From: JAZKDW01 sp040387375
GTDB lineage: Bacteria; Pseudomonadota; Gammaproteobacteria; Burkholderiales; Burkholderiaceae_D
Assembly: GCA_040387375.1 (NCBI GenBank)
Contig: JAZKDW010000054.1
Location: 1 to 46,643 of the forward strand
Length of the DNA stretch: 46,643 nt
Reading direction: 5' to 3'
Below the pieces are notes generated by a model. It made no database searches. It was not told the origin of the DNA and worked only from the letters and a program-made list of their open reading frames with translations. Of the stretch, positions 18,326 through 25,627 are shown in pieces. Every line of letters begins with the position of its first letter. Position 1 is the first letter of the stretch. Position numbers and translations under genes: made by a program.

Positions 18326-19303
18326 ATGTTTTCACCCACACGTCGCAAGACCGTTATCGCCGGCTTGCTCATGGCAGGCGTACCGGGCGTGCATGCCCAG
18401 GGCGTATCGTTTTCGAAGAAGCCGATTACCCTGGTCGGACCATTCCCCGCCGGCGCGTCGACCGACGTCATTGCCCGTCTTTATGCAGCCAAGCTCTCGA
18501 AGCTGCTGGATACGCCAGTCATCGTCGATAACAAGCCTGGTGCGTCCGGCATGCTCGCCGCCGGCCACGTTGCCCGCGCACCGGCGGATGGCCATACCCT
18601 GCTTGTAGTCAGCAATACCTACCTGATCGCGCCGTTCGTCTACAAGAACGCCGGCTACGATGCGCTGACGACTTTTACGCCGGTAACCGGACTGTTCACC
18701 ACGCCGCTGACCTTGGCGGCGAAACCTGATTTCCCGGCCAAGAACCTTGCCGAGTTTGTCGCCATGGCCAAAAAAGAGCCGGGCAAATACAGCTATTCAA
18801 CCTGGGGTGTCGGCACCAGTGCGCATCTGCAGATGGAATTGCTGAAAATTCGCGCCGGGATCGATGTGCTGCACGTGCCTTACAAGAATGGACCTGAGTC
18901 CAGCCAGGCAGTGATGGGCGGGAATGTCAGCGTGGGATTCGATACCGTATTCAGCATGGGCGCGCGGGTGCGTGCCGGGCAGCTCAAGTCGCTGGTGGTG
19001 TTCGACAAGAAGCGTGCGCCGGTGCTGCCCGAAGTACAAACCAATGCGGAAGCCGGCTTCCCGGATATCGACCAGATCGGCTTCTGCGGCATTGTCGCTC
19101 CCGGCAAAATGCCGAAGGACATCCTGGACAAGCTGGCCGAAGCCTCGCGCCAGGTAGTGGCTGATCCGGAATACGCGTCGCGCTTGTCGGCGATTGGCGC
19201 CGAAGCCTTGCCGCTGGTGCTGGAGCCATGGGGTAACTTCCTGCGCACGGAAACGGTCAAGGTCAAGGAAGTCACCGTCAAGGCGAAGATCTCGGCGGAC
19301 TGA
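18326..19303 (+). CDS. Bug/TctC-family periplasmic substrate-binding protein
   Basis: A 325-residue exported protein. A basic start (MFSPTRRKTVIAG), a hydrophobic segment and a cleavage site after VHAQG are followed by KKPITLVGPFPAGASTDVIARLY, the Bug ligand loop, and VIVDNKPGASG and VPYKNG. AAGGAGA precedes the ATG. Like the one at 9113 it has no TctAB partners here. It is likely co-regulated with the divergent CoA-transferase, and it is followed 40 bases later by the crotonase gene. Confidence 0.9.
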   Translation: MFSPTRRKTVIAGLLMAGVPGVHAQGVSFSKKPITLVGPFPAGASTDVIARLYAAKLSKLLDTPVIVDNKPGASGMLAAGHVARAPADGHTLLVVSNTYLIAPFVYKNAGYDALTTFTPVTGLFTTPLTLAAKPDFPAKNLAEFVAMAKKEPGKYSYSTWGVGTSAHLQMELLKIRAGIDVLHVPYKNGPESSQAVMGGNVSVGFDTVFSMGARVRAGQLKSLVVFDKKRAPVLPEVQTNAEAGFPDIDQIGFCGIVAPGKMPKDILDKLAEASRQVVADPEYASRLSAIGAEALPLVLEPWGNFLRTETVKVKEVTVKAKISAD

Positions 19304-19343
19304 AGCGCACGTTTTTTCAACCTTGACCGCTGATCGGACAGAC

Positions 19344-20156
19344 ATGCCTCTCACGTACGAGCGCATCCTCTACGACGTCACCGATGGCATCGCCACGGTG
19401 ACCTTGAATTTTCCCGAGAAGCGTAATGCGATGCGCAAGCCTATGGTCAATGAACTTGGCCATGCATTGGCGCTGGCCGAGCATGACCCCGCTGTAAAGG
19501 CGATCATCCTCACTGGCGCTGGCGAACATTTCAGTGCCGGCGGCGACATGAGCGCCGCAACCAGCGGTCCGCCGACTCTCGAGAGCAGTCGCGCCCGCAT
19601 GCAGGGCGGCACGCGTGTCGCACGCCAGTTGCTGGAGCTGCAAAAACCGCTGATTGCGGCGGTCGATGGTTGCGCGTTCGGCGCCGGTTTCAGCTTTGCG
19701 CTGGCGTCCGACATTATCATCGCCAGTACACGTGCGCGCTTTTGCCTGGCGTTCCTGCGTATCGGCCTGATGCCGGACGCGGCCGCCTTGTTCACGCTGC
19801 CGCGCCTGATCGGGCTGCAGGCGGCAAAACAATTGATTTACAGCGCAAGGGAATTGACCGCCGCCGAAGCCCTCGGCCTGCATCTGGTGCTCGATGTGGT
19901 GGAGCCGGATGAGTTGATGACACGTGCACGCGAGATCGCACGAACCATGGGCAGCATCGCGCCCACCGCATTTGCGGTTACCAAGAACGCATTGCTCAAG
20001 ACGCATTCTAGCGATCTGACCACCATCCTCGACGCCGAGATAGAGGGGCAGGCGATGGCCTTCATGAGCAGCGCTCACCTGGAAGCCGTGCAACGCATGC
20101 AAGCCAAGGAGCCTCCCTTGTTTCAATGGCCCACGGGTGGAGCAGGCTCCAGGTAA
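19344..20156 (+). CDS. Crotonase-family enoyl-CoA isomerase-like protein
   Basis: A 270-residue crotonase fold protein with the oxyanion-hole segments EHFSAGGDMS (61-70) and GCAFGAGFSFALASD (109-123). Both catalytic Glu residues of true enoyl-CoA hydratases are replaced, by Ser117 and Phe137. Asp145 in GLMPDAAALF matches the catalytic Asp of PaaG and Delta3,Delta2-enoyl-CoA isomerases. It is therefore better called an isomerase than a hydratase; this rests on my manual alignment. MPLTYERIL is chosen as the start; the frame continues upstream only as overlap with the Bug gene. Confidence 0.85.
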   Translation: MPLTYERILYDVTDGIATVTLNFPEKRNAMRKPMVNELGHALALAEHDPAVKAIILTGAGEHFSAGGDMSAATSGPPTLESSRARMQGGTRVARQLLELQKPLIAAVDGCAFGAGFSFALASDIIIASTRARFCLAFLRIGLMPDAAALFTLPRLIGLQAAKQLIYSARELTAAEALGLHLVLDVVEPDELMTRAREIARTMGSIAPTAFAVTKNALLKTHSSDLTTILDAEIEGQAMAFMSSAHLEAVQRMQAKEPPLFQWPTGGAGSR

Positions 20157-20180
20157 CAGAAACCAATCAGGAGAGATGAG

Positions 20181-20231
20181 ATGTACAGGAAAATTTCGGC
20201 CGTACGGCCGGTTGCAGAGGTGCTGGCATGA
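20181..20231 (+). CDS. Possible 16-codon leader peptide before the second acyl-CoA ligase
   Basis: The frame reads MYRKISAVRPVAEVLA and stops in an ATGA overlap with the ligase start at 20228. It has the only good ribosome binding site in the gap (AGGAGAG at 20169-20175, five bases upstream), while the ligase start has none. A perfect 14-base palindrome, CGGCCGTACGGCCG (20197-20210), lies inside. It could serve translational coupling, or be a remnant of an original ligase N-terminus cut off by a frameshift. Confidence 0.4.
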   Translation: MYRKISAVRPVAEVLA

Positions 20232-21745
20232 GCATGCGTGAGTGGGCGCAGCGCGAGCCGGATCGTATTGCCGTCGTGTTTGGTGAGCAGCGCACGACCT
20301 ATGGAGAACTCGAGGCAAGTGCGAACCGGCTTGCCAACTGGTTCGGGTCAATTGGACTGCAGCGTGGCCAGCATGTGGCTGCGATTCTGCCGAACGGGCC
20401 GCTGGTGTTCGTGCTGGTGTGGGCAGCCTACCGCTCCGGGCTGTATATCACGCCAGTGTCCAACGCATTGTCGGCGCAAGAAGCGGCCTATGTGGTCCGC
20501 AACAGCGAGGCGCGTGTGGTGCTGGTGGATGTGGCCTTCGCTTCGGTCGGCGAGAGTTTGCCTGCCTTATGCGCCGATTGCGGCGACGTGCGCTGGGTCG
20601 CAACCAGCGCTCCGATTGCGGGTTTTGAACAGATGGAGGTGCTGCTGCAAGACATGCCGGCATCGCCGCGCGCGTACGAGCCGCCGGGTAACATGATGTT
20701 CTACACATCGGGCACCACCGGTGCGCCAAAGGGCGTGTACCGGCCGCTGCTGCCCGAGGATTACCAGGGCCTGCCGCCTTTTTCAGCCGACCTGGTGCCC
20801 TTGTACCAGCTCGACGAGCATAGCCATTACCTGTCTCCCGCGCCGCTTTATCATGCTGCGCCACTGCGCTTCGGCCTGTCGATGCTGACGGTCGGCGGCA
20901 CGGTCTACGTGATGGAAAAGTTTGACGCTGCACGTGCGCTCGATCTGCTTCAGCATGAACACATCACCCACTCGCAATGGGTGCCGGCGATGTTCCAGCG
21001 CATGCTGAAGCTTCCCGAGGAACGGCGCGCCGCGTTCAGCGCGCCGCATCTGCGCGTGGCCATCCATGCGGCCGCGCCATGCCCGCAACCGCTCAAGCGC
21101 CAGATGATCGATTGGTGGGGCCCGGTGCTGCTGGAGTATTACTCGGGCAGCGAAGGTGTCGGCCTGACCGACCTGACGTCGGAAGAATGGTTGAAAAAGC
21201 CGGGGTCGGTGGGGCGCGCGCGCAAGGGCATTCCGCACATCCTCGGCGACACGGACGAGGAGCTTGGTCCGAACCAGGTTGGCCGCATCTACTTCTCGGG
21301 GACCTCGCGATTCGAGTACTTCAACGAGCCGGAAAAAACAGCCGCCCGCACCAGTCCGCAAGGCTGGCAAACCATGGGCGACGTCGGTTACCTGGATGAA
21401 GATGGTTATCTGTTCCTCACCGATCGCCTCGATGACATGATCATTTCAGGCGGCGTCAACGTGTATCCCCAGGAAATCGAAAACACGATGATGGAATCGC
21501 CGCTGGTGGCCGATTGTGGTGTGGTCGGTATCGACGATGAAGCGTTTGGCGAACGTCCGATGGCGTTCATCGTGCTGAACGATCCCGCGCTGAATGAAGC
21601 CGAGGCGATTGAGGCGCTGCAGGCCTTTGCCGAAAGCAAGCTGGGACGCATCAAGCGTCCCGCCGGATTCCGCATAATGCCGGTACTGCCGCGTTCGCCG
21701 ACCGGGAAACTGCTGCGCCGCGCGCTGCGCGAAGAACGGCGCTGA
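20228..21745 (+). CDS. AMP-dependent acyl-CoA ligase, second copy
   Basis: A 505-residue ANL ligase with SGTTGAPKG (161-169), GSEGVGLTD, DRLDDMIISGGVNVYPQEIE and the catalytic Lys near 494 in SPTGKLLRR. It shares the WVPxMFxRMLxLP, AIHAAAPCP and MIDWWGPV segments with the ligase at 15364. The N-terminus is short (MSMREWAQREPDRIAVVFG), so the true start could lie in the overlapping small frame if a frameshift exists. The gene ends at a pair of strong hairpins. Confidence 0.9.
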   Translation: MSMREWAQREPDRIAVVFGEQRTTYGELEASANRLANWFGSIGLQRGQHVAAILPNGPLVFVLVWAAYRSGLYITPVSNALSAQEAAYVVRNSEARVVLVDVAFASVGESLPALCADCGDVRWVATSAPIAGFEQMEVLLQDMPASPRAYEPPGNMMFYTSGTTGAPKGVYRPLLPEDYQGLPPFSADLVPLYQLDEHSHYLSPAPLYHAAPLRFGLSMLTVGGTVYVMEKFDAARALDLLQHEHITHSQWVPAMFQRMLKLPEERRAAFSAPHLRVAIHAAAPCPQPLKRQMIDWWGPVLLEYYSGSEGVGLTDLTSEEWLKKPGSVGRARKGIPHILGDTDEELGPNQVGRIYFSGTSRFEYFNEPEKTAARTSPQGWQTMGDVGYLDEDGYLFLTDRLDDMIISGGVNVYPQEIENTMMESPLVADCGVVGIDDEAFGERPMAFIVLNDPALNEAEAIEALQAFAESKLGRIKRPAGFRIMPVLPRSPTGKLLRRALREERR

Positions 21746-21753
21746 GGAGGATG

Positions 21754-21800
21754 GTGGCCGCGAGGGTCGCGGCCACGCTAAGTACCCGGCCGGGTACTTA
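21754..21800. terminator. Bidirectional double hairpin between convergent genes
   Basis: Two perfect inverted repeats lie back to back between the stop of the ligase (plus) and the stop of the thiolase-like gene (minus). The first has 10-base arms, GTGGCCGCGA / TCGCGGCCAC, with a 3-base loop (21754-21776). The second is an uninterrupted 22-base palindrome centred on CCGGCCGG (21779-21800). T-runs are short, so termination efficiency is uncertain. Confidence 0.55.
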
Positions 21801-21804
21801 ACAA

Positions 21805-22950
21805 TTACGGCAACTGGTTGGACAGCACCAGCGTTGCCGCCGCGGTGAACATGCCGCCCACACCCTGCACCACGCTGGTCTTCACATCTTCAACCTGGCG
21901 ATAGGCCTCGCCGCGCAACTGGCGCACGGCTTCCTGGATCGCGAACATGCCGTACATGCCAGTGTGCGTGTAGAGCATGCCGCCGCCGTTGGTATTCAAT
22001 GGCAGCTTGCCGCCTGGCCGGGTATTGCCTTCGGCGATGAAGGCGCCTGCTTCGCCGCGTCCGACAAATCCCATGTCCTCCAGGCCATACAAGGGCAGAT
22101 GCGCGAAAGCGTCGTAGATCATCAGGTGGTCGACATCCGCGTGGCTGATTCCGGATTCGGCGAACGCAGCGCGGCTGGCGTTGCGGAAGCCTTTCGACGA
22201 GGTTGGATCGTCCATCATGGAGATGATCGGACTGTCGGACGCTTCGCCGGAGCCAAGCAGATAAACCGGCGCATCGGCGCGCCGCAGATCGCGTGCACGT
22301 TCGGCGCTGGTCACGACCAGGGCGCCGCCGCCGTCGGTGACAACGCAGCATTCCAGCTTGTGGAACGGATAGGCGATCAGCGGTGATGCCATCACGTCTT
22401 CCACTGTCAGCAGCTTGCGCCGGCTGGCGCGCGGATTGCCTTCTACCCAATGACTCTGCGCGACCACCACTTCGGCCAGCTGCTCGTGTGTGGTGCCGGT
22501 CTCGTGCAGGTAACGCATGACCGGCAGGGTGAACATGTTCGGTGGCGCGAATGCGCCGAATGGCGCTTCAAACTGGCCATAGGTGCCGTACGGCGCACGC
22601 ATGCGTGGCGTGATGCCGACGCGCGAACGTCCCGACTCGCCGTGCAGGACCAGCACGGTGGTGCATAACCCGGCCTGGATCGCCGCCGCCGCATGGCGCA
22701 CGTGGACCAGGAACGAGCAGCCGCCGACTGACGTGCCGTCATACCAGGATGGCGTAACGCCGAGATAGTGGGCGACGTCGATCGGTGATTCATTGGCGCA
22801 GGTGATGCCGTCGACATCGGCCAGCGTCAGGCCGGCATCTGCCAGCGCGCGGTGGGCGGCGTCGGCACGCAGGTCGAGTTCCGAGAAATGCGGCAACGCG
22901 CCGAGCTCGGTTTCGGCTGCGCCGACAATTGCGATGGTGCCGGGCTTCAT
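21805..22950 (-). CDS. Thiolase-like lipid-transfer protein, possible side-chain-cleaving aldolase
   Basis: A 381-residue member of the SCP-2/lipid-transfer thiolase family: AIVGAAETELG at the start, SVGGCSFLVHVRHAAAAI with Cys78, DGGGALVVTSAERA, YDAFAHLPLYGLEDMGF (289 on) and NGGGMLYTHTGMYG (341-354). The ATG overlaps the stop of a DUF35 gene (ATGA), and such thiolase/DUF35 pairs in steroid side-chain degradation (Ltp2 with the DUF35 domain of ChsH2) are retro-aldolases rather than thiolases. Tyr289 and Tyr347 could be the acid/base residues by analogy. Thiolytic activity cannot be excluded. Confidence 0.85.
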   Translation of the reverse strand: MKPGTIAIVGAAETELGALPHFSELDLRADAAHRALADAGLTLADVDGITCANESPIDVAHYLGVTPSWYDGTSVGGCSFLVHVRHAAAAIQAGLCTTVLVLHGESGRSRVGITPRMRAPYGTYGQFEAPFGAFAPPNMFTLPVMRYLHETGTTHEQLAEVVVAQSHWVEGNPRASRRKLLTVEDVMASPLIAYPFHKLECCVVTDGGGALVVTSAERARDLRRADAPVYLLGSGEASDSPIISMMDDPTSSKGFRNASRAAFAESGISHADVDHLMIYDAFAHLPLYGLEDMGFVGRGEAGAFIAEGNTRPGGKLPLNTNGGGMLYTHTGMYGMFAIQEAVRQLRGEAYRQVEDVKTSVVQGVGGMFTAAATLVLSNQLP

Positions 22951-23417
22951 GCTTGACCTTTGGTGGTGTTAACAGGAGTGAACAACGCAAGCACCTGATC
23001 GCCGCGCTCTTCGAAGACGACTTCGAGCGGCATGTCCAGCGGCAGTGCGGCCGGGTCGGCGGCGACGCCGCGCAGGCTCGACATCATGCGTGGCCCTTCC
23101 TCGAGTTCGACCAGTGCGATAACGTACGGTACTTCGCCGGCCCAGCCGGGTGCGGCGATGTGACTGATGACATAGGAATACAGCTTCGCCTTGCCGGATA
23201 CCGGTTTCCACGTCACCTCGGCCGAGCCGCATTTCGGGCAGCGGATGCGCGGATAAAAGAAGATATTGCCGCAGGGTGTGCAATGCTGCAGGCGCAGTTC
23301 GCCTGCCTTGGTGCCTTCCCAGAACGGTGCGGTAGCCGGTGTCGGCACCGGAACTGCTTTTACTTGCGCGGGCACCGCTGGCGGCGGACTCGCAAAGGCC
23401 AATGTGTGGGCGGTCAT
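22947..23417 (-). CDS. DUF35 OB-fold/zinc-ribbon acyl-CoA-associated protein
   Basis: A 156-residue protein with the N-terminal zinc ribbon CTPCG...CPKCG (Cys46, Cys49, Cys60, Cys63) followed by an OB-fold (SYVISHIAAPGWAGEVPYVIALVELEEG). DUF35 proteins form complexes with thiolase-fold partners and help CoA-ester binding or aldol cleavage. The ATGA overlap with the thiolase-like gene supports a stable complex. The start at MTAHTLAF is chosen because it follows a purine-rich stretch containing AAGGAT; upstream codons lack coding character. The first 30 residues are Pro/Ala/Val-rich linker. Confidence 0.88.
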   Translation of the reverse strand: MTAHTLAFASPPPAVPAQVKAVPVPTPATAPFWEGTKAGELRLQHCTPCGNIFFYPRIRCPKCGSAEVTWKPVSGKAKLYSYVISHIAAPGWAGEVPYVIALVELEEGPRMMSSLRGVAADPAALPLDMPLEVVFEERGDQVLALFTPVNTTKGQA

Positions 23418-23452
23418 GAAAAATCCTTGAAAGAGGAGGGTGAAGAAATTTA

Positions 23453-24301
23453 TTATACGAAACGTGCCAGGCCGCGCGCGAGCACCACCGCGCCCGACGC
23501 CGCATCGCGCGCCTGGAAGCGCAGCGCATCGCCGTTCCAGATATCGATCAGCAGCGTATCGCCCGGGTATACCGGCTTCATGAATCGGCAGCCCAGTTCG
23601 GACAGATGCGTGTTGCCGAGCGCTTCCGCATGGCGCAGGACAATCTGGCTGGCGATGCCCATGGTGCACAAGCCATGCAGGATGGGGCGCTCGAAACCCG
23701 CGCGTTGCGCCACCGCCGGATCGACATGCAGCGGGTTGACATCGCCGCTGAGCCGGTACACCAGCGCGGCGTTGGAATCGATGTGCCATTCAATGGTCGC
23801 ATCCGGCGCGGAGTCGGGTGTGGCCGAGAGTTGTTCCGGTACTTCGCCATGATTGCCGCAACCGCCGTCCTTGCGGCACAGCAGGCCGCTGGTGAGGCGC
23901 GCGACGACTTCACCGCTGTCGAGGTCGGTCAATATTTTTTCGATATACAAGGTCGCGCCGCGTTCGGCGCCACGGTCGGCGATGCCGCTGATCCGGTAAT
24001 CGCCGGCCACGCGGCCGGACGGTTTTAATGGTTTCAGAACGGTCAGGTATTGCTCGGTGTGCAGCGCGTTTGCCCAATTCAGTTCCAGGCCCGGATCGTT
24101 GATCCAGAAACCAGGATGCGCCAGCACCAGCGAGAACATCGGCAGCGCGCGCAACTGCTGTTCATAGACATACGGCAGTTGTCCCGCATCCAGCGGATCC
24201 TGGCCCAGGCCGACGCCTAGCGCGTACAGGATCGCATCGCGTTCGGTGTACACATGCGGTTTGCGGGGGATCTTGAAAGCGAGGACGTTGGCGAGATTCA
24301 T
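23453..24301 (-). CDS. MaoC-type double hot-dog enoyl-CoA hydratase 2
   Basis: A 282-residue protein with two hot-dog halves. The C-terminal half has the hydratase-2 motif SGDVNPLHVDPAVAQRAGF with Asp187 and His192 and ends the loop with RPILHG. The N-terminal half (IPRKPHVYTERDAILYALGVG) lacks it, as usual for this type. It hydrates trans-2-enoyl-CoA to (R)-3-hydroxyacyl-CoA. It is the first gene of a minus-strand operon with the DUF35 and thiolase-like genes, a gene order that suits hydration followed by retro-aldol or thiolytic cleavage. MNLANVLAF is taken as start; an alternative ATG lies at 24319. Confidence 0.88.
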   Translation of the reverse strand: MNLANVLAFKIPRKPHVYTERDAILYALGVGLGQDPLDAGQLPYVYEQQLRALPMFSLVLAHPGFWINDPGLELNWANALHTEQYLTVLKPLKPSGRVAGDYRISGIADRGAERGATLYIEKILTDLDSGEVVARLTSGLLCRKDGGCGNHGEVPEQLSATPDSAPDATIEWHIDSNAALVYRLSGDVNPLHVDPAVAQRAGFERPILHGLCTMGIASQIVLRHAEALGNTHLSELGCRFMKPVYPGDTLLIDIWNGDALRFQARDAASGAVVLARGLARFV

Positions 24302-24366
24302 GAGGGGCGATGTTTGCAAATAATGGATCGGATCGCTCGCCGCAAAGCGGCAGCGCTTGAATCCAG

Positions 24367-24407
24367 AATATAATACTTTAAATTAAAGTATGCAAGCAAA
24401 CTAATAT
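24367..24407 (-). promoter_or_regulatory. Promoter with palindromic operator for the MaoC-DUF35-thiolase operon
   Basis: On the minus strand TTGCAT (24390-24395), a 17-base spacer, then TATATT (24367-24372). The spacer is filled by the 19-base inverted repeat ATACTTTAAATTAAAGTAT (24373-24391; 9-base arms, 1-base centre). A 40-base copy with one mismatch is at 25487-25526. A repressor bound here would block RNA polymerase directly; identity of that regulator as a MarR protein is inference. Confidence 0.65.
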
Positions 24408-24421
24408 CCGCCTGGTCGCCT

Positions 24422-25423
24422 CTATCGGATCTTCATCAGCACGCGGCCGGTGGAGCGCCGCTCGACGATCGAATCGAAGGCGCTGATGAAATCCTGGATC
24501 GGATACACCTCCGAAGATGTGGAGGTGAAATCGCCCGCGCTGATGCCGGCAAACAGGGTATCCATCATGGTCTGCAATTGCGCCGCGTAACGCTTGCGCT
24601 CGTCGATCGGGGTCCAGCCCACATATAGACCAAAGTTGAAACCGATGATATTGACGTTCTTGACCAGCAGGATATTTGCCGGTATCTGCGGTATCGTGCC
24701 GCTGATAAAACCGATCAGCAGGATGCTGCCTTCCGGCGCCACGGAGCGCAGGCCTTCCTCGAACATCTGTCCGCCGACCGGATCGAACACGAGGTCGATG
24801 CCGCGTCCGCCGTTGCGTTCCTTGAGCAGCCTGCCGAGATCCTTGGTATCGTTGAGAAAGGTCTCGTGCGCGCCGTGCTTGCGCGCCAGCGCCAGGCGTT
24901 CTTCGGTGCGGGCGACGGCAATCACATGCGCGCCGGCCTGGCGCGCGATCTCGATCGCCGCGATGCCGACGCCGCCCGCGGCGCCGAATACCAGCACCGA
25001 CTGTCCGGCCTGAATCCGGGCCCGCCAGTGCATGGCGGCATATGCTGTGCCGTAGGTCGCCGGTACGGCGCAGGCGGCGAGCAGATCGATGCCGTCGGGG
25101 ATGCGCCAGGCGACTTCGACGGCGGCGATCGCTTCCTCACCGTAGCCGCCCCAGTCGAGCATCGCCGCAACCCGATCGCCTGGCTTGAAGCTGCTGACAT
25201 CGTCCGCGACTTCCAAAACGATGCCGGAGACTTCGGTCCCTGGCACGAAAGGCAACGGCGGTTTGCGCTGGTATTTTCCGGCGACCACCAGCACCTGACC
25301 GCCGCTGATGGTGGCGTAATGAACGGCGATCCGGATGCAGCCGGGCCGCATTGCGGGCGGCTCGACCTCGGTGTATTCCAGGCCGCGATAGCCGAGCCAC
25401 TCTTTACATAACAATGCTTGCAT
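24422..25423 (-). CDS. Quinone oxidoreductase-like MDR protein, zinc-free
   Basis: A 333-residue medium-chain dehydrogenase/reductase. The N-terminal GroES-like half carries PFVPGTEVSGIVLEV and GDRVAAMLDWGGYGEEA. The nucleotide site GAAGGVGIAAIEIARQAGA sits near residue 148, and the C-terminal half has VFDPVGG. No catalytic zinc Cys/His cluster is visible, as in NADPH:quinone reductases and 2-enoyl-CoA reductases of this class. It could reduce an enoyl-CoA or an enone intermediate. It is transcribed alone from the promoter at 25486-25514. Confidence 0.88.
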   Translation of the reverse strand: MQALLCKEWLGYRGLEYTEVEPPAMRPGCIRIAVHYATISGGQVLVVAGKYQRKPPLPFVPGTEVSGIVLEVADDVSSFKPGDRVAAMLDWGGYGEEAIAAVEVAWRIPDGIDLLAACAVPATYGTAYAAMHWRARIQAGQSVLVFGAAGGVGIAAIEIARQAGAHVIAVARTEERLALARKHGAHETFLNDTKDLGRLLKERNGGRGIDLVFDPVGGQMFEEGLRSVAPEGSILLIGFISGTIPQIPANILLVKNVNIIGFNFGLYVGWTPIDERKRYAAQLQTMMDTLFAGISAGDFTSTSSEVYPIQDFISAFDSIVERRSTGRVLMKIR

Positions 25424-25485
25424 GCTTTCCTATTCCTTAAGTTTTCAGTCGCTACGGGATCGGGCTCACGGCGGCAATTGTAGTT

Positions 25486-25526
25486 GATATAATACTTTAA
25501 ATTAAAGTATGCAAGCCAACTAATAT
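25486..25526. promoter_or_regulatory. Second copy of the 40-base promoter/operator, shared by divergent genes
   Basis: On the minus strand TTGCAT (25509-25514), 17 bases, TATATC (25486-25491), with the inverted repeat ATACTTTAAATTAAAGTAT at 25492-25510 as spacer; the MDR gene starts about 60 bases downstream. On the plus strand a TATAAT (25488-25493) faces the racemase gene, with no good -35. It is 39/40 identical to 24368-24407. Confidence 0.65.
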
Positions 25527-25627
25527 TGTCCGCGATATTGGATAATTGCGGGCAGATCGACGGCGATCGGAGTGTACCTGCAGCATCTTTTTGAGGCAAT
25601 TGCCTCGCTTCTTTTGGAGAAGAATAT

